Positions 25,553 to 34,797 of a stretch of 64,000 bases of DNA are shown piece after piece. Origin of the DNA: Lachnospiraceae bacterium. GTDB lineage: Bacteria > Bacillota > Clostridia > Lachnospirales > Lachnospiraceae. A model generated the notes under the pieces. It was given only the letters and a program-made list of their open reading frames with translations. It was not told where the DNA came from and did not search any database. The position numbers were made by a program, and so were the translations under genes. Location: positions 1 through 64,000 of the forward strand of contig JAAWEK010000021.1 in assembly GCA_022794265.1 (NCBI GenBank), given 5' to 3'. Each line of letters starts with the position of its first letter. The stretch's first letter is position 1.

Positions 25553-26836
25553 TTAAAAGTTTTCAAGTAATTTTTCAACACTGACTAATTTTACACACAA
25601 TACGAACAACTCTGCTGCCTGATGCATTTCTTCTTCTGTTGGAAACGAAGGAGCAATTCTGATATTGCTGTCCTGAGGGTCTTTACCATACGGATAGGTT
25701 GCGCCGGCATTTGTCAATACCACACCTGCTTCTTTACACTTCTGTACAATTCCAGCTGCACAGCCAGGCATACTTTCAAAAGAAATAAAGTATCCGCCTT
25801 TTGGATTAATCCATGAACCGATTTCCAGTCCTCCCAGATTTTTCTCAAAGGTATCAATCACTGTCTCAAACTTCGGACGCATAATATCAGCATGTTTTTT
25901 CATATGCTCCCGGATTCCCTCCATATCCTTAAAGAATCTGACATGTCTCAATTGATTAACCTTATCATGTCCGATGGTCTGAATGGTCATTACTTCTTTT
26001 ATCGCATCCAGATTTGATTTTGATGCAGCAATTGCTGAGATACCGGCGCCTGCAAAGGATATTTTAGAGGTGGAGCAAAATTCATATACCATATCTTCAT
26101 TGCCGTTTTTCTTACATTCTTCAAATATCTCCAATAATTCCGGCGCATCATCATATAAAGCGTGAACCGCATAAGCATTATCCCAGTAAATCCGGAAATC
26201 TTTTGCAGCCGGTTTCAATGCAGCAAATCTTCTTACCGTATCATCCGAGTATACGATTCCCTGAGGATTGGAAAATCTCGGAACACACCAGATTCCTTTC
26301 ACCGTTTCATCAGTATTTACATATTTTTCAACCATATCCATATCCGGTCCGGCTTCTGTCATTGGTATCGGAATCATTTCAATCCCAAATAATTCCGTAA
26401 TGGCAAAATGTCTGTCATATCCAGGCACCGGACATAAAAACTTTACTTTATCCAGCCTGCACCATGGTGTATGGCCCATTACACCCAGTATCATGGAACG
26501 GGATACCATATCATACATAATATTTAAGCTTGCATTTCCAAAAACTATAATATTTTCAGAATTAACGTCCATAATATCTGCCATTAATTTTTTTGCTTCT
26601 GTAATACCATCCATAACTCCATAATTTCTGGAATCATTACCTTCAGCATCATATATATCTGAACTGCTATTAATCACATTCAACATATCCATGGTTAAAT
26701 CAAGTTGTGAAGCTGATGGCTTTCCTCTTGACATATTCAGATTCAAGCCCATGCCTGCAGCTTTTGCATATTCTTTTTCCAGTGATTCTTTAATTTCCTG
26801 TAATTCTTCTTTACTCATCTCTTTGTATGATTTCAT
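25553..26836 (-). CDS. Aspartate-aminotransferase-type PLP enzyme (PF12897 subfamily)
   Basis: The 427-residue fold-type I aminotransferase has the distinctive N-terminus of the subfamily that Pfam calls aspartate amino-transferase/MocR-like (NLNMSRGKPSASQLDLTMDML near residue 32). The PLP-binding lysine lies in STSKISFAGAG near residue 255. The sugar-phosphate/PLP contacts NASLNIMYD and GYDRHF are also visible. The probable reaction is transamination of aspartate or another amino acid with 2-oxoglutarate, but the true substrate is uncertain. Start 26836 (ATG) has GGAGG 7 nt upstream; a GTG directly before it is less likely. Confidence 0.88.
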   Translation of the reverse strand: MKSYKEMSKEELQEIKESLEKEYAKAAGMGLNLNMSRGKPSASQLDLTMDMLNVINSSSDIYDAEGNDSRNYGVMDGITEAKKLMADIMDVNSENIIVFGNASLNIMYDMVSRSMILGVMGHTPWCRLDKVKFLCPVPGYDRHFAITELFGIEMIPIPMTEAGPDMDMVEKYVNTDETVKGIWCVPRFSNPQGIVYSDDTVRRFAALKPAAKDFRIYWDNAYAVHALYDDAPELLEIFEECKKNGNEDMVYEFCSTSKISFAGAGISAIAASKSNLDAIKEVMTIQTIGHDKVNQLRHVRFFKDMEGIREHMKKHADIMRPKFETVIDTFEKNLGGLEIGSWINPKGGYFISFESMPGCAAGIVQKCKEAGVVLTNAGATYPYGKDPQDSNIRIAPSFPTEEEMHQAAELFVLCVKLVSVEKLLENF

Positions 26837-26922
26837 CACAGAACCTCCGCATATATTTTTATCTCGTCTATTTTAATATAACAAATATAATTTTGCAATA
26901 TTAAAATATATTTCCTTAAACA

Positions 26923-26978
26923 AAAAGAACCTGAAAATCCATTTATCTGTTTTAAATATTGGATTTTCAGATTCTTTT
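26923..26978 (-). terminator. Rho-independent terminator of rny
   Basis: A 19-bp stem with one mismatch (AAAAGAATCTGAAAATCCA with its partner) is followed by TTTTTG on the minus strand. It lies 14 bases past the rny stop. Confidence 0.85.
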
Positions 26979-26991
26979 CTTTCATTAAATA

Positions 26992-28548
26992 CTATTTTGC
27001 GTAATCAATAACTCTGCTTTCACGAATTACACTAACTTTAATCTGTCCCGGATATTCCAATTCCTGTTCAATCTGCTTTGATATATCTCTTGCCAGTAAA
27101 ACCATATCTGCATCACTAATCTGATCAGGAACTACCATTACTCGAATCTCTCTACCTGCCTGAATTGCAAAAGATTTTTCAACGCCTTTATAAGCGTTTG
27201 TAATATCTTCTAATTGTTTTAATCTGTTGGTATACGTTTCCAGCGTCTCACGTCTGGCACCTGGTCTGGCAGCTGAAATAGTGTCGGCAGCCTGAACAAT
27301 ACATGCAATCAATGATTCAGGTTCTACATCACCATGATGAGATTCCACTGAATTGATAACAATCGGAGATTCTTTGTATTTTCTACATAAATCTACACCA
27401 ATCTGAATGTGGGAACCTTCCATTTCATGGTCAACGGATTTACCGATATCATGAAGCAGACCGGCCCTCTTGGCCATTCTTACATCCACACCGATTTCCG
27501 CAGCTAAAAGTCCGGATAACTGCGCCACTTCAATAGAATGTTTCAATGCATTTTGTCCATAACTTGTTCTGAATTTCATCTTACCCAGTAATTTAACCAG
27601 TTCCGGATGAATTCCATGAACACCAACTTCCAATGTTGCGGATTCGCCTTCCTCCCGCATCATTGTTTCTACTTCTTTCTGAGCCTTTTCAACCATCTCC
27701 TCGATTCTTGCCGGATGAATTCTTCCATCCACAATCAGCTTCTCCAATGCAATGCGTGCAACTTCACGTCTGATTGGATCAAATCCCGAAAGAATAACTG
27801 CTTCAGGGGTATCATCTATAATAAGATCAACACCTGTCATAGTTTCAAGTGTACGTATATTACGTCCTTCTCTACCAATAATTCTTCCTTTCATTTCATC
27901 GTTAGGGAGTTGTACAACGGAAATCGTTGTCTCTGCCACATGGTCGGCAGCGCATTTCTGAATTGCGGTCACAACATATTCCTTTGCTTTTTTACCAGCT
28001 TCTTCTTTAGCCCTGCTTTCCAGTTCTTTCACCATCTTAGCAGTATCAATTTTCACTTCTTCTTCAACAGTTTTTAACAAATATTCTTTTGCCTGTTCGG
28101 AGGTAAGTCCAGAGATTCGTTCCAGTTCCTGCAATCTTTGCTCATTAAGTTTCGCTACGTCCTCACGCATTTTAGCAACTTCTTCTTCGCGCTTCATTAA
28201 AGCATTTTCTTTCTTCTCCATCTGCTCTGACTTCTTGTCCAAAGCTTCTTCTTTAGAAAGAACCCGCTTCTCATAACGCTGAATTTCTGCTCTGCGCTCT
28301 TTCGTTTCCTTTTCCAGCTCATTCTTAGTCTTTAATGACTCTTCCTTCGCTTCCAATACTGCTTCTCGCTTTGTAGTTTCCGCTGTCTTTAAAGCTTCAT
28401 CTATAATCTCTCTTGATTTCTCTTCTGCACTGCCAATCTTTGATTCAAAGTTCTTTTTATGATGGGCAATCGCAAAAAACCAAGCAGTTGGAGCAACAAT
28501 ACATAAGGTAATGATAACGCTGACAATTACTAATGTAATATTGTTCAC
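26992..28548 (-). CDS. rny: Ribonuclease Y
   Basis: The 518-residue membrane-anchored endoribonuclease initiates mRNA decay in Firmicutes. It has one N-terminal membrane helix (residues ~3-25) and a long charged coiled coil (~30-190). A KH domain with [12 protein letters not shown] lies near 218-229, and an HD phosphodiesterase domain with [12 protein letters not shown] lies near 365. The order and length are diagnostic. It has its own promoter and terminator. In many Firmicutes it follows recA/recX as it does here. Confidence 0.98.
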   Translation of the reverse strand: MNNITLVIVSVIITLCIVAPTAWFFAIAHHKKNFESKIGSAEEKSREIIDEALKTAETTKREAVLEAKEESLKTKNELEKETKERRAEIQRYEKRVLSKEEALDKKSEQMEKKENALMKREEEVAKMREDVAKLNEQRLQELERISGLTSEQAKEYLLKTVEEEVKIDTAKMVKELESRAKEEAGKKAKEYVVTAIQKCAADHVAETTISVVQLPNDEMKGRIIGREGRNIRTLETMTGVDLIIDDTPEAVILSGFDPIRREVARIALEKLIVDGRIHPARIEEMVEKAQKEVETMMREEGESATLEVGVHGIHPELVKLLGKMKFRTSYGQNALKHSIEVAQLSGLLAAEIGVDVRMAKRAGLLHDIGKSVDHEMEGSHIQIGVDLCRKYKESPIVINSVESHHGDVEPESLIACIVQAADTISAARPGARRETLETYTNRLKQLEDITNAYKGVEKSFAIQAGREIRVMVVPDQISDADMVLLARDISKQIEQELEYPGQIKVSVIRESRVIDYAK

Positions 28549-28595
28549 AGGAGCACCTCCTTATTTAGTTTTCATTGTACAATTACAACATATAA

Positions 28596-28624
28596 ATTTT
28601 ATACTGTTTTTATAATTATGTCAA
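28596..28624 (-). promoter_or_regulatory. Sigma-A promoter of rny
   Basis: TTGACA (28624-28619), a 17-bp spacer and TAAAAT (28601-28596), about 45 bp ahead of the rny ATG. The ribosome site AAGGAGG precedes the start. Confidence 0.75.
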
Positions 28625-28761
28625 GTAAAGTTACTCCTTTTCTATACAAATTGTAAAAAAAATAGCAGTTTACGGTTCTATAACTATACACATTGCACTT
28701 ATTCTGCCATAGGAACTTGTATGATTCTGCTGAAAAAAATCCATTTTTACGATTTAAAAAT

Positions 28762-28795
28762 ACCGGAAGACATCAGCGCTCTGATACCTTCCGGT
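28762..28795 (-). terminator. Rho-independent terminator of recA-recX
   Basis: ACCGGAAG pairs with CTTCCGGT around an inner ATCAG/CTGAT stem, then ATTTTTAAA follows on the minus strand. It lies 18 bases past the recX stop. Confidence 0.85.
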
Positions 28796-28812
28796 CATTT
28801 ACATGAAACATA

Positions 28813-29448
28813 TTATATTTCGTTCTCTTCTTTCAGCATCCGATAAACAGATTGAATCTCATCAAAGCTAAAACCTTTTCGCATTAAAGACTGAATGATT
28901 TTATTTTTCAGTTTCTCATCCTCAATTTGAAAGTCATATTTTCGACGTATAAATTCCTTATAAATAATTCTCTGCTGTTCTTCCGGTAACAAATCCCACT
29001 CTTCTTCAAAAGAATCCACTGCTTCACAAATTACAGATTTTTCTACTCCATGAAAGCATAACTCTTGCTTTATACGGTTAATACTTTTCTGACGTCTGTT
29101 CCCGCGGATATAATTATCTGCATATCTTCTGTCATCTATATATTTCATATCTTTCATAAAACATATAACTGCCTCCACTATATCCTCCGGATAATATGCT
29201 GTTAAAAGCTTACGTCTGACATCCTGCTCGGACTTATCAGAATCTTTCAGCATATAAAATACACGTTCTCTGGCCCGTCTTGGAAGCAGAACCTCAAAAA
29301 TTTCTCTGGATGTCTCGTCACTGAGTTCTGTCTGTTCCCGAATCCCGTATTTATACAGTTCGGAATTATATAAGGATATTTTAATATCTTCATCCAGAAG
29401 AATCAGACTCTTTTTTTTGTCCAGTTTGCTAATGGATGTTACAAACAT
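28813..29448 (-). CDS. recX: Regulatory protein RecX
   Basis: The 211-residue protein has three tandem three-helix repeats typical of RecX (segments near residues 55-100, 105-150 and 155-205). The conserved motifs RRARERVFYMLKDSDKSEQDVRRKL and DDRRYADNYIRGN are present. RecX binds inside the RecA filament and modulates recombination and SOS activity. It overlaps the recA stop by one base, which implies coupled expression from the LexA-controlled recA promoter. Confidence 0.92.
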   Translation of the reverse strand: MFVTSISKLDKKKSLILLDEDIKISLYNSELYKYGIREQTELSDETSREIFEVLLPRRARERVFYMLKDSDKSEQDVRRKLLTAYYPEDIVEAVICFMKDMKYIDDRRYADNYIRGNRRQKSINRIKQELCFHGVEKSVICEAVDSFEEEWDLLPEEQQRIIYKEFIRRKYDFQIEDEKLKNKIIQSLMRKGFSFDEIQSVYRMLKEENEI

Positions 29449-30536
29449 TACTCCTCTGCCTTATCCTTGGATTTTACTCTGTTTTTTTTCTCTTCCTCTT
29501 TCTTTTCTTCTGACGAAGTATCTTTCTTTGTTCCGTCTGAAATTGGAAGACCATAGTGTTCGCGTACGGCATTTTCAACTTCTTCCAACATTTCCGGATG
29601 GTTCTTCAGCGTCATCTTGGCATTTTCCCTGCCCTGACCGATTTTATCATCCTTATATGCATACCATGCACCGCTCTTTACAATCACACCTAAATCAGCT
29701 GCCAAATCCAAAACATCACCTTCTCTTGATATCCCCTGGCCAAACATAATATCAAATTCTGCTTCTTTAAACGGAGGTGCTACCTTATTCTTAACTACCT
29801 TTACACGGGCTCTGTTTCCAACCATTTCCCCACTCTGTTTCAGTGTCTCTATTCTTCTGACGTCCATTCTCACGGAAGAATAAAACTTCAATGCCCTTCC
29901 GCCGGTAGTAGTCTCCGGATTGCCAAACATAACCCCGACTTTCTCCCGAAGCTGATTAATAAATACCACAATACAATTGGTCTTACTGATAATTGCTGTC
30001 AATTTTCTTAACGCCTGAGACATCAGTCTTGCCTGCAGTCCCACATGGGAATCTCCCATATCTCCGTCAATCTCTGCCTTCGGTACAAGTGCCGCTACCG
30101 AATCCACAATTATAATGTCTACCGCACCGCTTCGTACAAAAGTTTCCGTAATCTCAAGGGCCTGCTCACCAAAATCCGGTTGGGATATATATAAGTTGTC
30201 AATATCCACACCGATAGCCTTTGCGTAAACCGGGTCAAGTGCATGCTCTGCATCAATAAAACCGGCTATACCGCCACGTTTCTGTACTTCTGCAATCATA
30301 TGCAGGGCAACCGTAGTCTTACCACTGGACTCCGGTCCGTAAATCTCTACCACTCTTCCCTTTGGCAGACCTCCGATTCCCAATGCAATATCCAGACTTA
30401 ATGCTCCTGTGGGAACTGTTTCTATATTCATGGAAGCATTTGAATCTCCCAGCTTCATAACGGAACCCTTGCCATGCTGCTTCTCAATCTGCGCCAATGC
30501 AGAATCCAATGCTTTCAGTTTTTCACTATTATCCAT
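29448..30536 (-). CDS. recA: Recombinase RecA
   Basis: The 362-residue RecA carries out homologous recombination and triggers LexA self-cleavage. Walker [10 protein letters not shown] lies near residue 60. The makes-sense order of [15 protein letters not shown] (Walker B region), loop-2 [28 protein letters not shown] and the polymerisation motif is intact. The C-terminal ~35 residues are a highly charged lysine/glutamate tail. Start 30536 has GGAGG 8 nt upstream; the in-frame codon at 30551 does not. A canonical LexA box lies downstream of the -10. Confidence 0.99.
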   Translation of the reverse strand: MDNSEKLKALDSALAQIEKQHGKGSVMKLGDSNASMNIETVPTGALSLDIALGIGGLPKGRVVEIYGPESSGKTTVALHMIAEVQKRGGIAGFIDAEHALDPVYAKAIGVDIDNLYISQPDFGEQALEITETFVRSGAVDIIIVDSVAALVPKAEIDGDMGDSHVGLQARLMSQALRKLTAIISKTNCIVVFINQLREKVGVMFGNPETTTGGRALKFYSSVRMDVRRIETLKQSGEMVGNRARVKVVKNKVAPPFKEAEFDIMFGQGISREGDVLDLAADLGVIVKSGAWYAYKDDKIGQGRENAKMTLKNHPEMLEEVENAVREHYGLPISDGTKKDTSSEEKKEEEKKNRVKSKDKAEE

Positions 30537-30564
30537 CAAACCATCCTCCATTTACTTCGATTAC

Positions 30565-30578
30565 CGAACTAATGTTCG
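30565..30578. promoter_or_regulatory. LexA (DinR) SOS box at recA
   Basis: CGAAC-TAAT-GTTCG is an exact match to the Gram-positive SOS box CGAACNNNNGTTCG. It sits a few bases past the expected transcription start of recA, where LexA would block transcription. Confidence 0.92.
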
Positions 30579-30589
30579 TTTCTGTATCC

Positions 30590-30618
30590 ATAATAAACTA
30601 TATGGATTTATTTGTCAA
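30590..30618 (-). promoter_or_regulatory. Sigma-A promoter of recA-recX
   Basis: TTGACA (30618-30613), a 17-bp spacer and TATTAT (30595-30590), with the LexA box immediately downstream. Confidence 0.82.
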
Positions 30619-30726
30619 TAATAAAATATTAAATTTTTCTGTTATGTATTTCTTACCGGTTTTTAAATATCACATTTATTATTTGTTGTATTTTATACTA
30701 TTTTTAGTGATTTGTCAATATACACA

Positions 30727-31200
30727 TTATAACAAATCATCCGATTCAACTGGCAGAAAAAAATAAACATTTTCTGATAAAAAAACAATTCCTACTTTTC
30801 CGATTCTTTTTTGCCGCAGAACCATATTCCAGCCATAAAAAACAGATTCTGCCGTATCCGTATTTGTCAGCAAAAATCCTTTTTTTTCATAAGTAACACA
30901 AAATGCATGAGGTTCCGTTTCATATAGAATACCTGCCGTCTTACGTGTTCTCCATAGGATGACCATAAACATTCCAACAGCAAATACTGACAGCAGATAA
31001 GCCTTTATCACACTGTTCCTCACTGCAAAATCATATAATTCCAGTAATATTCCAGCAAAAAACAAGGCAAAAAAATACAGACAGACATGCTGCTTTTTTA
31101 ATATACACCACGTCTGTCCAGTTACGTACTCTTCCTTAGATATTATATAATCCAGTTTCTGCTTTTTCTCAAGATACACTTTAAAATTAAACTTCCGCAT
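30727..31200 (-). CDS. Small membrane protein, YcxB-like
   Basis: The 157-residue protein has a short N-terminal cytoplasmic region and two closely spaced membrane helices (residues ~40-57 and ~65-83). The C-terminal soluble segment has the pattern GFLLTNTDTAESVFYGWNMVL, with a final FFLPVES that resembles YcxB-like domains. The family function is unknown. It sits between cinA's C-terminal domain gene and recA, ending just upstream of the recA promoter. The assignment rests on layout and a few residues only. Confidence 0.6.
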   Translation of the reverse strand: MRKFNFKVYLEKKQKLDYIISKEEYVTGQTWCILKKQHVCLYFFALFFAGILLELYDFAVRNSVIKAYLLSVFAVGMFMVILWRTRKTAGILYETEPHAFCVTYEKKGFLLTNTDTAESVFYGWNMVLRQKRIGKVGIVFLSENVYFFLPVESDDLL

Positions 31201-31209
31201 AAAAAACCT

Positions 31210-31674
31210 CTATTGTTTTAACAAGCCGCAGACATATTGAATTGCCTGTTCCGCAGCCGCTTTTCTGATTTTCTTCCGATTTCCTTCAAAATGAAATTTT
31301 TCTGTATAAATCTTTCCGTTGATATAGCAACCGATACATACGGTTCCTACCGGAATTTCTTCCGTACCACCCAAAGGTCCTGCCACACCGGTTGTAGATA
31401 CCGCCACATCCGTTCCAGCAGCCCTTGCGGCTCCCTCTGCCATTTCGCCAGCCACTTCCTGACTGACAACATTACAATCCTTTATAGTATCCATGGACAC
31501 ACCCAGCAGTTTATTTTTTGCCTGTTCAGAATAAGTAATATAACCTTCCGAAAAGACTTCAGAAGACCCCGATACACTGACGATATGGGATGCAACCATA
31601 CCACCGGTACAAGACTCCGCAGTCGTAATGGTCATTTTATGTTCCTTCAGAAAAAATACCAGCCATTCCTCCAT
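31210..31674 (-). CDS. CinA C-terminal domain protein (nicotinamide-nucleotide amidase, PncC type)
   Basis: This 154-residue stand-alone CinA C-terminal domain has the diagnostic TAESCTGGMVASHI near residue 18, FSEGYITYSEQAKNKLLGV near 41 and TGVAGPLGGTEEIPVGTV near 94. The domain deamidates nicotinamide mononucleotide to nicotinate mononucleotide in NAD recycling. The N-terminal molybdopterin-like domain of full CinA is absent; this is a natural short form and not a truncation. It overlaps the pgsA stop by one base and lies in the cinA-recA arrangement common in Firmicutes. Confidence 0.93.
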   Translation of the reverse strand: MEEWLVFFLKEHKMTITTAESCTGGMVASHIVSVSGSSEVFSEGYITYSEQAKNKLLGVSMDTIKDCNVVSQEVAGEMAEGAARAAGTDVAVSTTGVAGPLGGTEEIPVGTVCIGCYINGKIYTEKFHFEGNRKKIRKAAAEQAIQYVCGLLKQ

Positions 31675-32222
31675 TATTTTGACATACTCCCTTCAATAAA
31701 GACACTTTTATTTTTCACCAGATAATCAATCAGTGAAATTACTGTTAATACCAGAGAAAGATAAATAAATACATATTCCAGTATTCCAAACCACCTGTAA
31801 TTCCAGTCCAGAATCAGGATAATAATCATAATCATCTGGGCCGTTGTCTTATACTTTCCCCACCAGCTTGCTGCAATCACAATACCATTATCAGCAGCTA
31901 CAATCCGGAATCCGCTGATAATCAGTTCCCGGCTGATAATTACGATTACAATCCATGCCTGAAGCTTCTGGTCAATCAGACAGATTAATGCAGAACAGAC
32001 CAAAAGCTTATCTGCCAACGGATCCATAAACTTTCCGAAATTTGTTACCATATTATATTTTCTTGCAATCTGACCATCCAGCATATCCGTTAAGCTGGCT
32101 ATAATAAAAATTGCAACTGCAATATATTTATCATTTGTTCCGCAAATATCAGCCAGCATAAATAAAACAAAAAAAGGTATCAGACATACTCTGAATAATG
32201 TTAATTTATTTGGTAAATTCAT
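31674..32222 (-). CDS. pgsA: CDP-diacylglycerol--glycerol-3-phosphate 3-phosphatidyltransferase
   Basis: The 182-residue integral membrane enzyme makes phosphatidylglycerophosphate, the precursor of phosphatidylglycerol. The CDP-alcohol phosphotransferase signature is complete: DMLDGQIAR followed by GKFMDPLADK. I start at 32222 because MNLPNKLTLFR is the usual family N-terminus. However, no ribosome site precedes it. A strong AAAGGAG lies at 32288-32294, close to an in-frame ATG at 32285 that would add 21 residues, so the true start is uncertain. It follows rimO. Confidence 0.9.
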   Translation of the reverse strand: MNLPNKLTLFRVCLIPFFVLFMLADICGTNDKYIAVAIFIIASLTDMLDGQIARKYNMVTNFGKFMDPLADKLLVCSALICLIDQKLQAWIVIVIISRELIISGFRIVAADNGIVIAASWWGKYKTTAQMIMIIILILDWNYRWFGILEYVFIYLSLVLTVISLIDYLVKNKSVFIEGSMSK

Positions 32223-32313
32223 ATGACTGTCATGCTTATACATTCCGGATTTTATATCCTGATAAAAAGAACTGTATACAAGCATATCTCCTTTCACTGT
32301 TATTTTATCTTAA

Positions 32314-33636
32314 CTATACAATCTCACCAATCAGATCGTACTCCAACGCTCCGGTTACCTGTACCTGGACAAAATCTCCGGTCATCAGATTTTCATCCGT
32401 ATGAACAAATATATTTCCATCCACATTGGGAGCATCCATATAAGTTCGTCCGATATAGACATTTTCATCTGCCACCCTGCCTTCTATCATAACCAGCATC
32501 TCTTTTCCGATGAGTTTCTCACTGTTATCTATGGAAATATCCTGTTGAAGTTCCATAATGGCATTCCGTCTTTCCGTTTTAAGCGCTTCATCAATCTGTT
32601 CCGGCAGTTCTGCCGCAGGTGTATCTTCCTCCGGAGAATAGGGAAATACTCCCAGCCTTTCAAATTCCATACAATCCACAAATTCCATGACCTCTTCATG
32701 TTCCTCTGGCGTTTCTCCCGGAAAACCTGCAATCAGTGTGGTACGGAGTGCAATATCCGGCATTGCTTTACGCAATTTCCCAATGATTTCAATCAGCTGC
32801 CGTTTATTGGTACGGCGTCCCATGGCCTTTAATATGCTGTCACTGGCATGCTGTATCGGCATATCCATATAGTGGCATATTTTCGGCTCCGATTTCATCG
32901 TTTCAATCAATTCATCGGTAATTTCCTCTGGATAACAGTATAGCAACCGAATCCATACAATTCCCGGAATCTTGCACAGCCGGTGGAGTAATTCCGGCAG
33001 TTTCTTTTCACCATATAAATCCTTACCGTAAACCGTAGTCTCCTGCGCTACTAAAATCAGCTCTTTTACTCCTTTTTCCGCAAGCTGTTCTGCAGAAATG
33101 ACCAGCTGCTCCATGGGCACACTCCGGTAATATCCTCTGATCTTTGGTATAATACAATAGGTACAACGCTTGTCACAGCCCTCTGCAATCTTTAAATAGG
33201 CATAATGACCTCCCGTAGTTACCATCCGGTTTCTTTCTTCTACTATCAGTTTATCCAGCGGGGTATAAATTTCTATCGTTTCCCCTTCAATCGCTTTTTT
33301 CACCGCAACAGCTATTTCGTTATATGAGCTGGTTCCAAGCACGGCATCTACTTCCGGTATTTCTTTCCGGATTTCCTCCTGATATCTCTGTGCCAGACAT
33401 CCGGTGACAATCAGTGCTTTACAGTTTCCATCCCTCCTGTATTCTGACATTTGCAGAATAGTTTCAATACTTTCTTCCTTCGCATCGTTTATAAAACAAC
33501 AGGTATTGATGATAATGATATCTGCCAGAGTCTCATCATCAGTAAATTCATAATGTTCTCCTGCCAGCATTCCCAGCATCTCTTCCGAATCCACCAGATT
33601 CTTATCACAGCCAAGCGAAATAAACAATATTTTCAA
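32314..33636 (-). CDS. rimO: Ribosomal protein S12 methylthiotransferase
   Basis: The 440-residue radical-SAM enzyme methylthiolates an aspartate of ribosomal protein S12. The N-terminal UPF0004 domain starts ISLGCDKNLVDSEEMLG with cysteines at residues 9, 45 and ~79 that hold the auxiliary cluster. The radical SAM CxxxCxxC motif is GCDKRCTYCIIP near residue 153. A TRAM domain occupies the last ~65 residues. The N-terminal motif and length separate it from MiaB. It lies between rpoZ and pgsA. Confidence 0.96.
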   Translation of the reverse strand: MKILFISLGCDKNLVDSEEMLGMLAGEHYEFTDDETLADIIIINTCCFINDAKEESIETILQMSEYRRDGNCKALIVTGCLAQRYQEEIRKEIPEVDAVLGTSSYNEIAVAVKKAIEGETIEIYTPLDKLIVEERNRMVTTGGHYAYLKIAEGCDKRCTYCIIPKIRGYYRSVPMEQLVISAEQLAEKGVKELILVAQETTVYGKDLYGEKKLPELLHRLCKIPGIVWIRLLYCYPEEITDELIETMKSEPKICHYMDMPIQHASDSILKAMGRRTNKRQLIEIIGKLRKAMPDIALRTTLIAGFPGETPEEHEEVMEFVDCMEFERLGVFPYSPEEDTPAAELPEQIDEALKTERRNAIMELQQDISIDNSEKLIGKEMLVMIEGRVADENVYIGRTYMDAPNVDGNIFVHTDENLMTGDFVQVQVTGALEYDLIGEIV

Positions 33637-33648
33637 ACCTGCTGCCTC

Positions 33649-33888
33649 CTATGCTTCTTCCTCGTCTCCGACAATACGTACTTTGGAACGGTATAACTCA
33701 TCAATTGCAACCGAAAGCGGCTTCTTTCCGCATCCGTTTACCAGAGGTTCCTCACCAGCAACAATCTGTCTTGCTCTTTTTGAAGTTGCCATCACAATGG
33801 AATATCTGCTCTGTACTACCGGCTGTTCTCCCGGTTCAACCTCACTGTTTACTACTGCCATTAAATCTGTATACGATGGATGTAACAT
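33649..33888 (-). CDS. rpoZ: RNA polymerase omega subunit
   Basis: The 79-residue protein has the omega pattern: an N-terminal segment before SRYSIVMATSKRARQI near residue 27, then KPLSVAIDELY near 55. Omega stabilises the beta-prime subunit during RNA polymerase assembly. It begins 3 bp after gmk, which is the classical Firmicutes order yicC-remA-gmk-rpoZ. The ribosome site GAAGGAG overlaps the end of gmk. Confidence 0.95.
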   Translation of the reverse strand: MLHPSYTDLMAVVNSEVEPGEQPVVQSRYSIVMATSKRARQIVAGEEPLVNGCGKKPLSVAIDELYRSKVRIVGDEEEA

Positions 33889-33891
33889 ATT

Positions 33892-34524
33892 CTATTCTCC
33901 TTCCGAAAAAGCTTTGACGCCTTTTCTAATATCTTTTATAAAATCTTTATTTCTAAATGTATCACAGTGTGCCGCCTGTATCAGACCATGCAAAGCTTCC
34001 ACACTTTTTTCCAGATTGTCATTGACCAGAACGGAATCATACCATTCGATTCCTTCCGCCTCCTCAGACGCCCGGCACAGCCGTGCCTCAATCACTTCCA
34101 TAGTCTCCGTATTTCTGCCCACCAGCCGTTCTTTTAATGTGACAGCATCCGGTGGCATAATAAAGATAGTAAAGGCTTCCGGCAAAAGTTTTTTTATCTG
34201 CCTTGCACCCTGGATTTCAATCTCCAACAGTACGTCTTTTCCTGCTTCTAACTGCTGCTCCACATATTCTCTGGGTGTGCCGTAATAATTGTCTACATAT
34301 CGGGCATATTCAAGAAAAGCACCGTTTTGAATCTTTTCCTCAAACTCCTCTTTCCGGATAAAAAAATAATTTATCCCATCCGTTTCTCCTGGTCTGGGCA
34401 TCCTTGTGGTTGCTGAAACTGATAACGCATAATTATCATATTTATCCAGCAGTGCTTTTACAAGGGTTCCCTTTCCAACTCCGGAAAATCCGGAAATAAT
34501 CGTTAAGACTCCTCTATTCCTCAT
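33892..34524 (-). CDS. gmk: Guanylate kinase
   Basis: The 210-residue kinase phosphorylates GMP to GDP using ATP. P-loop SGFSGVGKGTL lies at residues 9-19, followed by SATTRMPRPGETDGINYFF near 37 and EIEIQGARQIKK near 99 (GMP-binding region). I chose ATG 34524 because AAAGG lies 9 nt upstream and the product then has the standard length; the open frame reaches back to 34572. It overlaps the remA stop by 11 bp, suggesting translational coupling. Confidence 0.97.
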   Translation of the reverse strand: MRNRGVLTIISGFSGVGKGTLVKALLDKYDNYALSVSATTRMPRPGETDGINYFFIRKEEFEEKIQNGAFLEYARYVDNYYGTPREYVEQQLEAGKDVLLEIEIQGARQIKKLLPEAFTIFIMPPDAVTLKERLVGRNTETMEVIEARLCRASEEAEGIEWYDSVLVNDNLEKSVEALHGLIQAAHCDTFRNKDFIKDIRKGVKAFSEGE

Positions 34525-34786
34525 TCGTCTCATCCTTTCCATATGAATCATTGGAAGTAAATCTGCCGGCAATCGTATCCGGCATCAATGCAGATAAAAT
34601 TATATAACTGCTGTCTGTTATGATTACTGATTTTGTTTTTCTTCCCTGGGTTGCATCCACCGCCTGCCCTTTATCCTTGGAATTCTGGACCAGCCGCCGG
34701 ATGGGCGCAGAATCCGGACTGATAACCGACACGATTTTTTCCGAATTCACCACATTCCCATATCCTATATTTATCAGTTTTGCCAT
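34514..34786 (-). CDS. remA: Extracellular matrix regulator RemA (DUF370)
   Basis: The 90-residue protein begins MAKLINIGYGNVVNSEKIVSV and has SPDSAPIRRLVQNSKDKGQAVDAT. This is the strongly conserved DUF370 sequence of RemA. In Bacillus RemA is a multimeric DNA-binding activator of biofilm matrix and osmoprotection genes. Whether it has that role in this anaerobe is unknown. The position between yicC and gmk is the standard one. Confidence 0.95.
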   Translation of the reverse strand: MAKLINIGYGNVVNSEKIVSVISPDSAPIRRLVQNSKDKGQAVDATQGRKTKSVIITDSSYIILSALMPDTIAGRFTSNDSYGKDETNEE

Positions 34787-34797
34787 TCATAACCATC

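Noticed and set aside
30727..31200. Calling the small membrane protein a competence factor because of cinA and recA next door
   Set aside because: Only two membrane helices and a faint YcxB-like tail are visible; neighbourhood alone does not support a competence role.
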